DNA from: CAYFJO01 sp964343305
GTDB lineage: Bacteria > Planctomycetota > Planctomycetia > Pirellulales > Pirellulaceae
Length of the DNA stretch: 47,537 bases
Reading direction: 5' to 3'
Assembly: GCA_964343305.1 (NCBI GenBank)
Contig: CAYFJO010000030.1
Span: 1 to 47,537 of the forward strand
Below the pieces are notes generated by a model. It was given only the letters and a program-made list of their open reading frames with translations. It ran no database searches and was not told the origin of the DNA. Positions 1-11,600 of this stretch are shown piece after piece (within the stretch, counting starts at the first letter, position 1; every line of letters starts with the position of its first letter). A program made the translations under genes and the position numbers.

Positions 1-427
1 ACTTGAGAGTGATCACGTCGACATCTGAAGGTGGCGAGGCGGCCCACGAGACGCCACCGTTCTCAAAGTGCTTGTCAATGACCTGCGTCACTTGTCGCTT
101 GATCTCTTGCCCGCCAATCAACACGTCTTGTCCGATGACCAACATCGGTACGCGCTGATGCTGTTTGGAGATGCCAAGCCGATCGGCCGTTTCCGAGTAG
201 AATCTCAGCCCTTCGTCTGTCAGAACGTCCGGCCCAGCGATCTCGAAGCGTGCGCCGTGTTTTTCCTTCAGCGGAATCAAAACTTGCTTGGCAACGTGGA
301 AACAGGAATAGCACGTCGGTTTGTGAAAGTACAATGCCTGGACCACGGGCTCGGCACAGGCCGGCGGTACAGTCAGCAGCAGGCTAAGAGCAACAAGTGA
401 CGGGATTGGGAATTGGAAATGACGAAT
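1..427 (-). CDS. Secreted thioredoxin-like protein, 3' part outside window
   Basis: My own translation of the minus strand gives a hydrophobic signal segment (VALSLLLTVPPACA), then a thioredoxin-like stretch with the redox pair CYSC, a VPMLVIG segment like the thioredoxin cis-proline region, and IGGQEI. This suggests an exported thiol-disulfide or glutaredoxin-fold protein. Such domains often precede CcdA- or VKOR-type membrane parts, but the C-terminus is cut off by the window edge. The frame is open from a TAG at 470-472 and contains no ATG, GTG or TTG before the signal peptide. I placed the start at an ATT (427) that would give an Arg-His n-region; this is a guess. The start area lies inside a repeat element, so the original start may have been lost. 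The fold call is fairly safe, the exact start is not. Confidence 0.6.
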   Translation of the reverse strand, partial: MRHFQFPIPSLVALSLLLTVPPACAEPVVQALYFHKPTCYSCFHVAKQVLIPLKEKHGARFEIAGPDVLTDEGLRFYSETADRLGISKQHQRVPMLVIGQDVLIGGQEIKRQVTQVIDKHFENGGVSWAASPPSDVDVITLK

Positions 428-556
428 GACGAAATACCCAATGTCGAAGAAATACCGAAATACGAATGACTAAAAACTACCACTGAAACACGCAGGAATC
501 CACATCCCAGGCTTCGTGCTTCGTCATTCCTTGGTCATTGGGTATTTCGTCATTCG
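423..556. repeat. MITE-like element with 21-bp terminal inverted repeats
   Basis: The 21 bases at 423-443 are the exact reverse complement of those at 536-556, with 92 bp between them. Sub-motifs of the same type (CGAATGAC / GTCATTCC) recur inside. A related sequence (TTTCGTCATTCGG) appears at about 23,690-23,720. There is no ORF inside. This looks like a non-autonomous miniature element or a planctomycete intergenic repeat. Confidence 0.6.
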
Positions 557-563
557 CCATTTT

Positions 564-2360
564 TTACAGAGCATCTTCAGTACGCACGATCACTTCAATC
601 AGCCGCTCCATGGCCTGGCTGGACGACTCGTGCGGGAAATTGAGCAGGACGACTTCTTTAGCGTAGAGTTTGCCGATATAGCGGCGGTGTTTGGCCAAGG
701 TGGATTGACTGGCGACAAAGTCACGGTGGGTAGAATTGATCGTGATTTCGTTCTTTTTCACGTCATATCGCGACCGCCAGGATTGTCCGCGCTCGGCTTG
801 AAGTCGATACGATGGCAATCCCCGTGCGGAACCGTAATCTTCCTCGTGTTCGAGAAATTTTACAGCCACCTTGTCTGTCGCGCTGCGAATGCCCTTGCTG
901 GCTTCGACTTGAACAACGACGCGGCCAGACTTGCGGGACGTCAGCGTACACTTCGCGCCGCCAATGTTCTTTAGCCGCCCGTCTCCCTCGATGATCGTCC
1001 AGTTGTACGACACCTTGCCTGTGAGCGGGTCGTCGCGGCCGTCGTAGGCCTTGGCCATCATCACACAGTCGCCTTTTGGTTGGCGTCGAGCGTGGCGAGG
1101 AGTCACTAGAACGGTGTCGAGTTGCCCCGGCTTTGCAGCCACGGCGACAGTGGCTGTCTCCTTTTTCTTGCGAACTGTCTTTTGTTGCTTGGCTGTTTTT
1201 TCTGTTTTCCCAGTGCCGCCACTGAGGCGTCGATTCGAGTAAGGTACGTCGAAGAACAAGTATTGATCTTCCGGCAATTCTTGCAGCGCCGTCATGAACG
1301 CTCGTTTGACTTGCCGCAGGATCTGTCGATTTGCCTTCGCCGACTCCGCGGCGTCTCGACGTTCGATGGCCTTTTGCACATCGTGCTCGATTTGATTCAC
1401 GGCCACGATGAACGCATCCAACCGCTCGTCCGGCACGACACCCTTGCGTGTACCCGGCGCGAGATTGAACGGCGCGTAATCGAGGATGCCTTCCAAGCGG
1501 CCGTTGTTCCACGGCGCTCGGTCGAATTGAATCAACTCCGTAATGTCACTCAACACACGCGTGCCATCTTTACAAATCGCGACATGCGTCTGCTGACGAT
1601 TGTCCGCGGTGGGCCGAAGATATAATTCGACCACCAGCTTGCCAAACGGCGTAGCGATGCTGCGAACTTCCTCCAGCCGATCACCTTGAAATTCACGCGG
1701 CGTGACGACCAATTGCTTTCGGGAAATCTTGTCGGCGATGTGGATGTGCACTCCGCTGCTACGGATTCGGTCGCGCAGTTCGGCGGCCAGATATCGTTGT
1801 AACTTGTCGCCAGTTACGATGTTGCGTGTCGACTCCAGCAGCGGACCGACGGTGATTTGCGTGCCCCCGGTGTCAAATGCGCCCCGCAGCGGTTTGACCG
1901 AATAAGCCTGTTCGCCACGCCGTAGAATCATCTCGTGCAGCCGGCCTTCGTCGTCGCCGGCGATCATCCGAAGTTGGTCGCCGAGGCTCCAAAAACTGAG
2001 CAACCCGATGCCAAATTCGCCATGAACACCAACGCGGTCACGCCGCGAGAGGTGCCGCTTCATCGAGTCGCAAACGTGGGTCGCGATATGATCGAAATCA
2101 GGCTGGCCGTTTTGGTTGAGCAGTAATCCGTTACCATCGTCGAAGATTTCCAACAGAATCTCGTTCTTGGTTCGTCGACGGATAATCTGAATGTGTTGGG
2201 CGCGGGCATCGATGGCGTTTTCGACCAATTCGCAGATGGCTTTAAGCGGATGCGTTTGCGAGTGCGCGATGATGTTAATCGCGTTCCATTGATCACCGAT
2301 CTGCAGCGTGCCCGTGCTGGCAGTGGAGTTGGTAGGGGGTAACGATTGCTTGTTTGCCAT
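564..2360 (-). CDS. GHKL-fold ATPase (MORC/Hsp90-like) with C-terminal Ig-like region
   Basis: This 598-residue protein has the three GHKL ATP-binding signatures in order: N-box ELVENAIDA (residues 44-52, with E44 and N48), DDGNG (74-78) and GEFGIG (114-119). MutL, Hsp90, histidine kinases and MORC ATPases share this fold. The spacing and the lack of a kinase H-box fit a MORC/Hsp90-type conformational ATPase. A Lys-rich linker around 385-405 is followed by a beta-rich stretch (about 430-510) resembling a bacterial Ig-like domain (NWTIIEGDGRL). There is no signal peptide, so it is probably cytoplasmic. An ATG six codons upstream (2378) is possible; I chose MANKQ at 2360. It stands alone, with a repeat downstream. 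The substrate is unknown; roles in DNA handling or defence are only analogies. Confidence 0.85.
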   Translation of the reverse strand: MANKQSLPPTNSTASTGTLQIGDQWNAINIIAHSQTHPLKAICELVENAIDARAQHIQIIRRRTKNEILLEIFDDGNGLLLNQNGQPDFDHIATHVCDSMKRHLSRRDRVGVHGEFGIGLLSFWSLGDQLRMIAGDDEGRLHEMILRRGEQAYSVKPLRGAFDTGGTQITVGPLLESTRNIVTGDKLQRYLAAELRDRIRSSGVHIHIADKISRKQLVVTPREFQGDRLEEVRSIATPFGKLVVELYLRPTADNRQQTHVAICKDGTRVLSDITELIQFDRAPWNNGRLEGILDYAPFNLAPGTRKGVVPDERLDAFIVAVNQIEHDVQKAIERRDAAESAKANRQILRQVKRAFMTALQELPEDQYLFFDVPYSNRRLSGGTGKTEKTAKQQKTVRKKKETATVAVAAKPGQLDTVLVTPRHARRQPKGDCVMMAKAYDGRDDPLTGKVSYNWTIIEGDGRLKNIGGAKCTLTSRKSGRVVVQVEASKGIRSATDKVAVKFLEHEEDYGSARGLPSYRLQAERGQSWRSRYDVKKNEITINSTHRDFVASQSTLAKHRRYIGKLYAKEVVLLNFPHESSSQAMERLIEVIVRTEDAL

Positions 2361-2685
2361 GGAGTGATCATCCAACAAGTGTTGACAATCCTCATGGTAA
2401 CTGGCGCGCCGTGATCAAGCAACGACTACGGCCCATCACAGGTGCATTTACTGACACGACAGTCGGCGCAATCCTTACAACCGACGCGATTTAACGTTGG
2501 CCCATGATTGAGAGCGAATGCGGGACAAGATGAGTGGACACTAAGCAGCCAGCGGCGAGTCGGTGCATGGAAAGTCCCATTCATTCCGATCAAATGGTGT
2601 TTTGTTGACTGCCTCCTTAAACCGTATGGAATGCGGAACTGCGGAGCGGTCAGGCGCGGGTACAGACGGTTCAACGCGAGTGCGA
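2361..2685. other. Intergenic stretch without a recognised gene
   Basis: About 325 bp between the giant gene (stop at 2686) and the GHKL ATPase start. It has no convincing ORF, hairpin terminator or promoter that I can defend. A minus-strand frame at 2426-2689 contains several Cys codons but no homology or start signal. Confidence 0.5.
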
Positions 2686-5600
2686 TCAATTCATGTCTGA
2701 CGGCACAATGCCGTCCGACATTAATGAGTCCAAAAGTTGATCCAATTCTGTCGACTCATGACCTACGGCCGATTGCCGTGAAGGTCGGTCAGGCTGCGTG
2801 TCGTCCTCGAACAATTGGCCGCCGATCAGGTCCGTTAACTTTGACAAGAGGTCAAGGTCTCCGCTTTCGGCCACAGACTGGTACAAGTTCAAGTCGGTCT
2901 CGTCATCTCTCAATCGTTGGGCTACATCGATTCGTCGACTAGCGATTGTCGGAAACGAATTGTAAAGCGGATTGACGACGTACGTGGACATCGAAGGGGA
3001 AGACGAAGAAGCCGTCGTGCGGATGCCGACGTCGAGATGCGAACGCATGACACCATGATCGTTTCCATGCTCGAGGCCGATAACATGACCCATTTCGTGA
3101 GTGACGGCCGATAACAGGTCGACTTGCGATCCAATCGCGTGCGACGTGACGCCGCCCACGCCGACATACCAGCCATGGCCAGCCGCATCGCCATCGAGCC
3201 AGATGCCGCCCGCCAGCGAAGCTGCACCCAAGTAATGTCCCGGCAGATCGGCGATGTGGATCGGTGTCGCGCGTAGGGAAGCGATTTGCGAGCTGGTGGC
3301 TCCCTCAGCACTCCAAAAGTCGATGGCGTGACTCGCGGCCAAGTTCAACACACCCGCACTAACCGGCGCGGCCGCTTGTTGTTGACTTCCCACCGTCGTT
3401 GCCATGAGCGGCGAACCTGGCAAAGCCGACGCGATCGCGGCATTGGCGGCGTCTATAAACGGTTGAGCTTCGGCGGGCGTTAGCGTTCCCGAATTCACCA
3501 GCGAGTTGATCTGGTTGAGGAAGGAATTCAGTTGATTGATGCCTGCGTTGATATTTCCTTGGTTCAACTTGTTGATCGCGTTTTGAAGCTTTGATGTCAG
3601 CGCGTTGCCTTGGCCATTGTTCAGCGGGCCGTTGGTTACGAGATCGTCAAGCACATCGTCGATCAAGTTGTCCAATTGATCCTGGGCCGAAAGCACAGTC
3701 ACCGTGAACGTGGTTTCCACGAATAACGTCCCCGTGTCGGTCGCGCGAACGGTAATGTCCGCCGTGCCGGTCGTATCGGGGGCATAGTTGAGCGTGAGCG
3801 TTCCGGCGACGCCGTCGATCGTGGTCGACGTGAACAGCCCAGCGTTGGTGTTGTTGGTGACGATAAACGTCAAATCGGCATCGATATCCTCGGCGTCGTC
3901 AAAAGCCGCGAACAAGTTGATGACCGTATCCGGGGCATCCTCGCCGACCTCGACATCCGCGATTCCTGTCGTTGTCGGCGGCGTGTTGGTTTGGATGATC
4001 GTGATCGTAAACGTCTGGATCGCGGAAGTGTCATCGCCGCCGTTAAGTGTTCCGCCGCTGTCCTGGACGTGCACGTCGAAAGTCGCACTACCAAAAACTC
4101 CAGGTGCGGATTGGTAGGTTAATGTCCCGCTCGCATCGATCGCCGGAGCAACAGCAAAGAAACCAGGCGTCAGAGGCGCGACATTGGTGACGAAGTAGGT
4201 TGCTGTTTGACCCGATTCATTTGCAGGGCCCGAGTCAAACGTTGCCCAAACCACGACCGTCTGCGGGCCTAAATCTTGATCAACTGCCGGCGGATCAACG
4301 GCGGTGAAGGATGGCTTGTCGTTGACTGCCGTCACGTTGATGTCGAACGACTCCACCGGGCTTTCGTCGACACCACCGTTCACTGTGCCGCCGTCGTCCG
4401 TCAGCTTGATCCCGATCGTGGCGCTGCCGTTGGCGTCGGGTGCCAGTGTGTAGGTCAATTGGCCATTGGCATCCACCGCCGGTCCAGCGGCAAACAAACT
4501 TGTGTTGTTGTTGCTGTCGATGACAAAGGCCAGCGTCTGCCCCGACTCATCGGTTGGTCCCACGGAAATATCCGTTGCCCAGCCGGCCACGGTGTGCGGA
4601 CCGCTGTCTTCCAACACGTTCTGGTCCGCGCCCTTGGCGAACGACGGCCCGTCGTTGACCGCCGTCACGTTGATGTCGAACAACTCCACCGGGCTTTCGT
4701 CGACACCACCGTTCGCTGTGCCGCCGTTGTCCGTCAGCTTGATCCCGATCGTGGCGCTGCCGTTGGCGTCGGGTGCCAGTGTGTAGGTCAATTGGCCATT
4801 GGCATCCACCGCCGGTCCAGCGGCAAACAAACTTGTGTTGTTGTTGCTGTCGATGACAAAGGCCAGCGTCTGCCCCGACTCATCGGTTGGTCCCACGGAA
4901 ATATCCGTTGCCCAGCCGGCCACGGTGTGCGGACCGCTGTCTTCCAACACGTTCTGGTCCGCGCCCTTGGCGAACGACGGCTCGTCGTTGACTGCGTTGA
5001 CAGTGATCGATAACAGCTCGGAATCCTGTTGGGCACCACCAGAGCCGGTGCTTCCCTGATCGTTGGCGGTGATCGTCAACGTATCGCTGCCGTTGAAATC
5101 CTGGTCCGGTGTGTAGACGATCGACGCGGCGAAGGCCGCCGTGATGTCTGCTTGAGATCCAGTAAATGCCAGCGTGCCATCAGATCCGTCGGCGTCCGAG
5201 AAAGTCAAGCCCGTCGTGTTAGTCAGTGCAAGCGAACCATCGTTGACGCTCAGGGACATCGCGATCGGATCGGTTCCCGCATCGATGTCGGAGACTGTCA
5301 CACCGCTGATTGTCAGCGGAATGTCCTCGTCGGTCGTGGATGCAGAGCCGGCAGTGACAATCTGACCGACCAGAGCACCGTCCGTGTCCGAGATACCGGG
5401 AAAGCCACCCGTATGAATCGCTGCGATCGACCCATTAGCCATTGTCGCCAGCGAAGGGCCGGCTAGAAAGGCGCCCGTGACACCGTCGCTCAAGACAACC
5501 TCGTCGCCTACCGCCTGTCCGGCGGAATCGAACCGTCGCGCCAACACGGCTTTGTCAGACGGTGAAGAACCGTTCGGCAATGTGTCAGACCGCCACGCTG

Positions 5601-8600
5601 CAATGAAGCCGCCGTCTGGCAGGTCGCTAACTGAAACCTCTTTCTGGTCGCCCAACGTGGTGGCGTTGAGCGTGAGTTCGCCGCCGACCTTGGCAGCGTT
5701 TTGATCAAACCGTTGGGCCTTCACATCGTTGGTCGAACGATCGTCCCAGGCGACGGCGAAGCCCCCTGCATCTAAGGCCACGACTTTGGCTTGGTTCTGA
5801 GTTCCTGAGGTCGTCGTGTTGACCAGAATTTCACCAGATTTCGCCGTGCCGGCAGAGTCAAACAACCGCACGCCAACCGCTGAGAAAGAGGTGTCAATTC
5901 CCAAACCGCTGTCCGAGTGCCAGGCGACCGCAAAGTCACCGTTGGAAAGAACTGCAACGGAAGGATTCGCCTGCGTGCCAGGTGCAACAGAGACATCGAA
6001 CTCTGGTCCAACTGGACCGGTTGAGTCATACAGTCGCGCCTTGACATCGTTGCTGGTGGGACCGATGTTCGAAAAGAAAGTGACGACAAAACCACCGTTT
6101 GGCAGGCTGGCAACAGTAGGCACACCCTGGAAACCACTCGTATTCGTATTAACCAAGAACTGGTCCGCGCCAACGGTCAATCCGTCGAGACTCACTCGCT
6201 GTCCGTTTGCGTCGTAACGCTGACCGACAATCGCGAAGTCAGAACCGTCGGGACCGAAGGAGTGCCAAGTTACCACGAATCCACCATCGATTAAGCCTGC
6301 CACCGACGGATTGCTTTGCTCACCACTGGTGGTGGACGTCGCGGCATTCACCACGAACTCACCACCCACTGGGTTGCCGTTACTGTCATGAATACGTCCG
6401 GCGATCGAGGTGGAACTACCGTCCGTCGAGGCGGTCCAAACGGAGACAAAGCCGCCGCCCGATAGCGCGGCCGCTTCGGAATGACCCGGCGCGCCACTCT
6501 GTTGTGACACCGACGTGCCGTTGATTTGGAATTCCGACCCTGGCAACAGCCCGCCAGTCGGCGGAAGCACTACGTCCGGCTCATCATTGACAGCGTTAAC
6601 GGTGATTGTCACTGTCGCGATGTCGGAACCTGTGTCATCGTCCTCGACTGTGAAATCGAAAGTGTCGATGCCAAAGAAATTCGGGGCTGGTGAATACGTC
6701 GCACTGCCATTGGTGGCGATGGTCACGGAACCACCTTGGGCTGTGGGGAATGTTCCCGCAACCGCCATGTGAGTATCTAATGTGCCTTGATCGGTGACCG
6801 TGAATGATCCGCTGTCGTCAGTGCCAGCCAGGACATTGATGATATTGAGCGGAACGTCTTCGTTGGTCGTATAGCTTTGATCCGCGCCGACTGGATCAAC
6901 GTTTTTGACCGTCACGGTTAGGATGTTCGCGACCAGCGACTGGCCCGCGTTGCCAGCGTCCAGGACCTCGGCAATCTCAGAAGCGTCCAGGGCACGGTCG
7001 TATAGCGCTATCTCGTCGATGTCTCCGTTAAAGAATCGAGTCCCTGCAAAACCGGAGCCGATTCGCACACTGGACGATGGGGTAATGGAACCGAAGGTTG
7101 CCCCGCTGCTGCCGACCTGAACACCATCCACGTAAAGTTGCGAATTTCCTGATTGGGCGGACAACGCAATATGGCGATAAACTCCGGTCGGCGTCTGCGA
7201 CACGATCGGTAGAGAGATAAATGACGGGGTGTAAAATCCGATATTGCCGCCCGAGTTGAGTTGCAAATGCACGAAGTCGGCGGCGGTGGAAGAGAAGATG
7301 GCCTGGAAATCACCACTCGTCGCAGCGGTCTTTACCCAGGCAGCGACGGTGAATTCGCTGCCGCCACCAAACGACCCTGGCAGGCTGATGTCGTCGCCCG
7401 TTCCGTCGAAATGAAACGCTTGACCGACCTTGCCCGTGGCAAAGGTTGCGTCACCTTGCAGCGTCCCATCCTGACCGCCTACGCCGTCGTCCGCGCTTCC
7501 GTCACCAGACCAGTAATTTACCAAGCCGGACGGCAACGAACCGGCGCCCCCGCCCGAAGTACCGCCATCGTCGTCGCTGACGGTGACGCTGATCGTGTAA
7601 TCGTCTTGCGATGTCGCAGTCGGGTTGTCGTCCAAGTATTGATGATCGACCGTGAACTGTCGGGTGATCGGATTCCACGTGACGCCACCACTGTTGATTG
7701 CCGTGGTGCCAAGAGCGATCGACTGCGTATTTCCAGGCGAAAGTGGATCGCCCCAATCGATGTCGAGCGTGAACGTGTCGAGCGTGCCTGGATCGATGAC
7801 GTCTCCGCTTAGGATCGCGTTGCCGTTTTCGTTGATCATCGAGGTCACGGAAACGTTGGCTAATTGCGGTGCGACGTTTTTGACGGTGACGGTCGCTTGT
7901 GCGACAGCGGGACCTGCGGGAGTAAATGCTTCTAGCACGGTTGTTGCAACGGGATCGTAGCCCGAGGCGACATAGAAAACTCCGTTGTAAACGCCGCCAG
8001 CAGCTTGTTGCCGCGCTGTCAACATATTGGTATCGGTTGACCAGGTGTTTGTTGCGGGATCATAGACTTGAACGATCGCAAGCGTTCCCGTTGAGTTATT
8101 ACCGCCTGCCACATAAATCTTTTCGTCAATTACGCCAACGCTCATGCTCGCGGCAACCGTCGGCATGGGCGTTCCGCTCGTCCAGGTGTTCGCCACCGGG
8201 TCGTAGATATCCAAAGTTCCAACAAACGTGTTTACACCATCCCGCTCATACCCGCCAAACACATACAACTTGCCGCCGACCGCCGCGGCCCTGAGAGCCT
8301 CTCGACCAGTTGGCATGTCGGCGCCACTGCTCCACGTGTTTGCGACCGTGTCATAGATTTCCAACTTTTTGGTGACTTGCAATCCGCCGATGGAACCTGA
8401 GGCCACGTAAATCTTGTCGCCGATGGCGGCGGATGCGGCAATCCCGCGCAGCGTTGGCATTGGCGTTCCAGTTGTCCAACCAACTCCTGGTTCGTAGATT
8501 TCAACCACGTTGGTATCGACGTTGCAATCGTAGTTGATGCATCCGCCAATCACGAACAACTTGCCATTGACGGCGTCTCCGGTAGTTCCTGCTCGTTTCA

Positions 8601-11600
8601 GCGTCGGTGCGGTAAGAGTGTTCCAGGTATTGCTCGTCGAGTCGTAAACTTCAAGTACAGAGCTGTGGAAGGGGACAGTTCCAGTGATACCCGCAACGTA
8701 GAAATCGTTGCCGATGAAGCCACCCGCGCCACCGACGGCAATGGGAGCACTGGCAAGCGACGACCAGGTGCCAAGTGTTGTGGCGTCATCGTCGCTGACC
8801 GAGACGTTGATTGTGTAATCGTCTTGCGATGTTACCGTCGGGTTGTCGTCCAAGTACTGGTGGTCAACCGAAAACGAGCGCGTCACGGGATTCCAATCGA
8901 TGCCATCGGCGGCCTTGGTGAGCGGCGCCACGCCCAGTGCAAACGATTGAGCGTCGTTCGGCGACAGCGGATCGCCCCAGTCGATGTCCAGCGTAAACGT
9001 GTCGAGCACGGCTGGATCGATGACAACGCCGTCGAGGGTTGCGTTGCCGTTTTCGTTGATCATTGACGTTACGATCACGCTGTTCAGAGTCGGCGCAACG
9101 TTGTTGACCGAAATCGTGAAGTTGGCCGTCGAGGTTCCGCCTAAGCCGTCGCTTGCCTGGACCGTGATCAAATGCGAATCGGGGCCGTCCAAGAGATTGC
9201 CGTTGTCGACGGTGACAATGCCCGTGTTTAAGCCGACATCAAATCGCCCGCCTGCATCGTTGGTCAACGTGTAGGTTGGCGTGTCGCCGTTCGGATCGTT
9301 TGCGAAAGCTGTGATTCCGACTGACGTACCGGTGGATGCACCTTCAGCGACCTCGTTGGCTGTCGCGTCATTGTCCACGGGAGCGTTCGGCGGTTGATTG
9401 ACAACAACACCCGAGGCGTTGAATAACCATGTATCGTTCAATGCCGAGAATGGTTGGGCCGGTGGAGTTCCGCGACCACCGAACATAATCATCAGGTTTG
9501 AATCGGTGTCATAAACGGCGCTGTTCAAGTCACGAGGAAGCGGGGTTGAGCCGCCAGGTATCAACTTTTGCCACTGGGGCGTGCCGCCCAATCCGTTCGC
9601 ATTCTGAAGTAACCAGACATCGTCCTGACGATTGTCGGTTCCAGTGCCGCTGCAACAGCCGCCGAAGACGATCATCTCGTTCGAATCGGGATCATAAGTG
9701 GCCGAATGCCCGAACATCGAGGGCGGTGATCCATGCGTCGGATCCGGTGTTGGGCTGAGCAGCGACCAAACTGGTGTGGTCGGTGATCCGGTCGCGCGAT
9801 CGATTCCGCTGGCATGTTCCAAAACGTAAACGTTGTTGCCGTTGTAGGCGACCAGGCGATTGTTCGTTTCGTCATACACGGTGGTATGACCCGTAATCCC
9901 GCCTGGTGACGCGCCCGTTGGAGAAAGTTGAACCCAATTGGGTGTTCCACTTACGGCGTTGGCATCTTCGAGCACCCACAATTCGTTCAGAGGTGGGCCG
10001 CATGCCTGGTTGCCGCCGAGCAGAATCATGCGATTCGTTTGCGAATCGTAGTTCAGCGTGTGGTTGCCGCGCGGACTTGGAATCGAGCCGGTTGGCGAAA
10101 GCGGAGTCCATGCCGCCGTGCCGCCCGTGCCGTCCGCGTTCTCCAGCAACCACAAGTCGTTGACCGTGTTACTGCAGAAACCGACGTTTGGATTACCACC
10201 GAACAACACCATTCGGTTGGAACCTTCGTCGTAGATGTAGGCATTCTCACTTCGCTGACTGGGAGACGCACCCGTCGGAATTAGCTGCGTCCAGGTCGGT
10301 GTACCACCCGTTGCGTCAGCATTCGAAAGGACCCAAACATCATTCAACAGCGGCGGAACGCCTGCAACACCTGGGTCATTCGTCCCGCCGAATACGATCA
10401 TCCGGTTGTCGGTGTCGTTGTAAACCGCGTGGTGTTGGATGCGAACTGGCGGCAAGGAACCCGCAGGCGAAAGCTCGGTCCAAATTGGCACCAGGACTTC
10501 GAACGCACCGATGTCAACCGTGCCATTTTGAGGTCGTCCGACGCCTCGCTGATCCGTTGCCGGCGCACCCGTGTTTGTACCTGCGTCAATCGCTGGACTG
10601 CCGGTAAGCAGCGCGTGCGTGTCAGTCGTGCCACCGTTGTTTTGCAACGGACCAAGCAGCGGATTGCCACTGACAATATTGTTGACGTTGACCGCCAACG
10701 AGCCAGTCCCCGCAATTTGATTTGGCGTGTTTTGGGCGATGATCGTGTTAGTGGCATTCAGCGTGCCCGCCGCCTCGATGTACACCCCGCCACCAACACC
10801 GTTGCCAGCATTGTTGTTTGTCAATGTGGCGTTGGTGAGATTCACCGTCGCCGAAGCATTGTTATAGATCGCGCCACCGGCCGAAGCAGTCGCTACGTTG
10901 CCCGACAGCGTGCTATTGATGATTGTTAAGACCGCCCCGGTACTGCTGTTGAAGATGGCGCCACCACCGCCGGCATTAATGGCCTGATTGTTCGAAAGCG
11001 TGCTGCGGACAATCGTTGTCGAACTATTCACGTTATTGAAAATTGCTCCACCCGACCCGCCGCCAGCCGTATTACCAGCAAGCGCGCTGTCCGTGACAAG
11101 CAAGGTTCCCAGGTTGTTAATCGCGCCGCCGCGGTCGCTTGTCGCCGAGGTGTTGCCACCAGTGATCGTGACACCCGAAATGTCGAGTGTCATTCCCGCG
11201 AAGACCTCGAAAACACGATCGCTCAGTCCGCTGGCATCAATGATCGTGGTATCCGCTCCCGCGCCGACGATCGTCAAGTTGTCCGTGATGTCCAGGTCGC
11301 CGGTCGCCGCCGCGTTTTCACCGGCACCGCCAATCGTGAGCGTGTAAGTGCCCGCCCCAAGGTTGATCGTGTCGGTTCCCGGTGTGGAATTCGCGTTGAT
11401 GATCGCTTGACGCAACGAGCCTGCGCCACCATCAACCGTTGTTGTAACAGCGAATGGATCGATGTTGTAACGCAGCAGAACGGCGTCATTTTGGCCGACC
11501 GAGTTTCCACCTTGGGCGAAACTCCGTGATTCGCCCATCACGTACAACTCCGTCCCATCGGTCGTCACGCGATTAGCGCGGTCGTTTTGCGCTCCGCCAT

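Noticed and set aside
2426..2689. Cys-rich 87-residue frame
   Set aside because: It has CxxCxxC-like spacing but no homology, no ribosome site, and it overlaps the end of the giant gene.
4276..5013. 245-residue plus-strand ORF with internal repeats
   Set aside because: It is the antisense shadow of the 333-bp tandem units in the giant gene; the repeats come from there.
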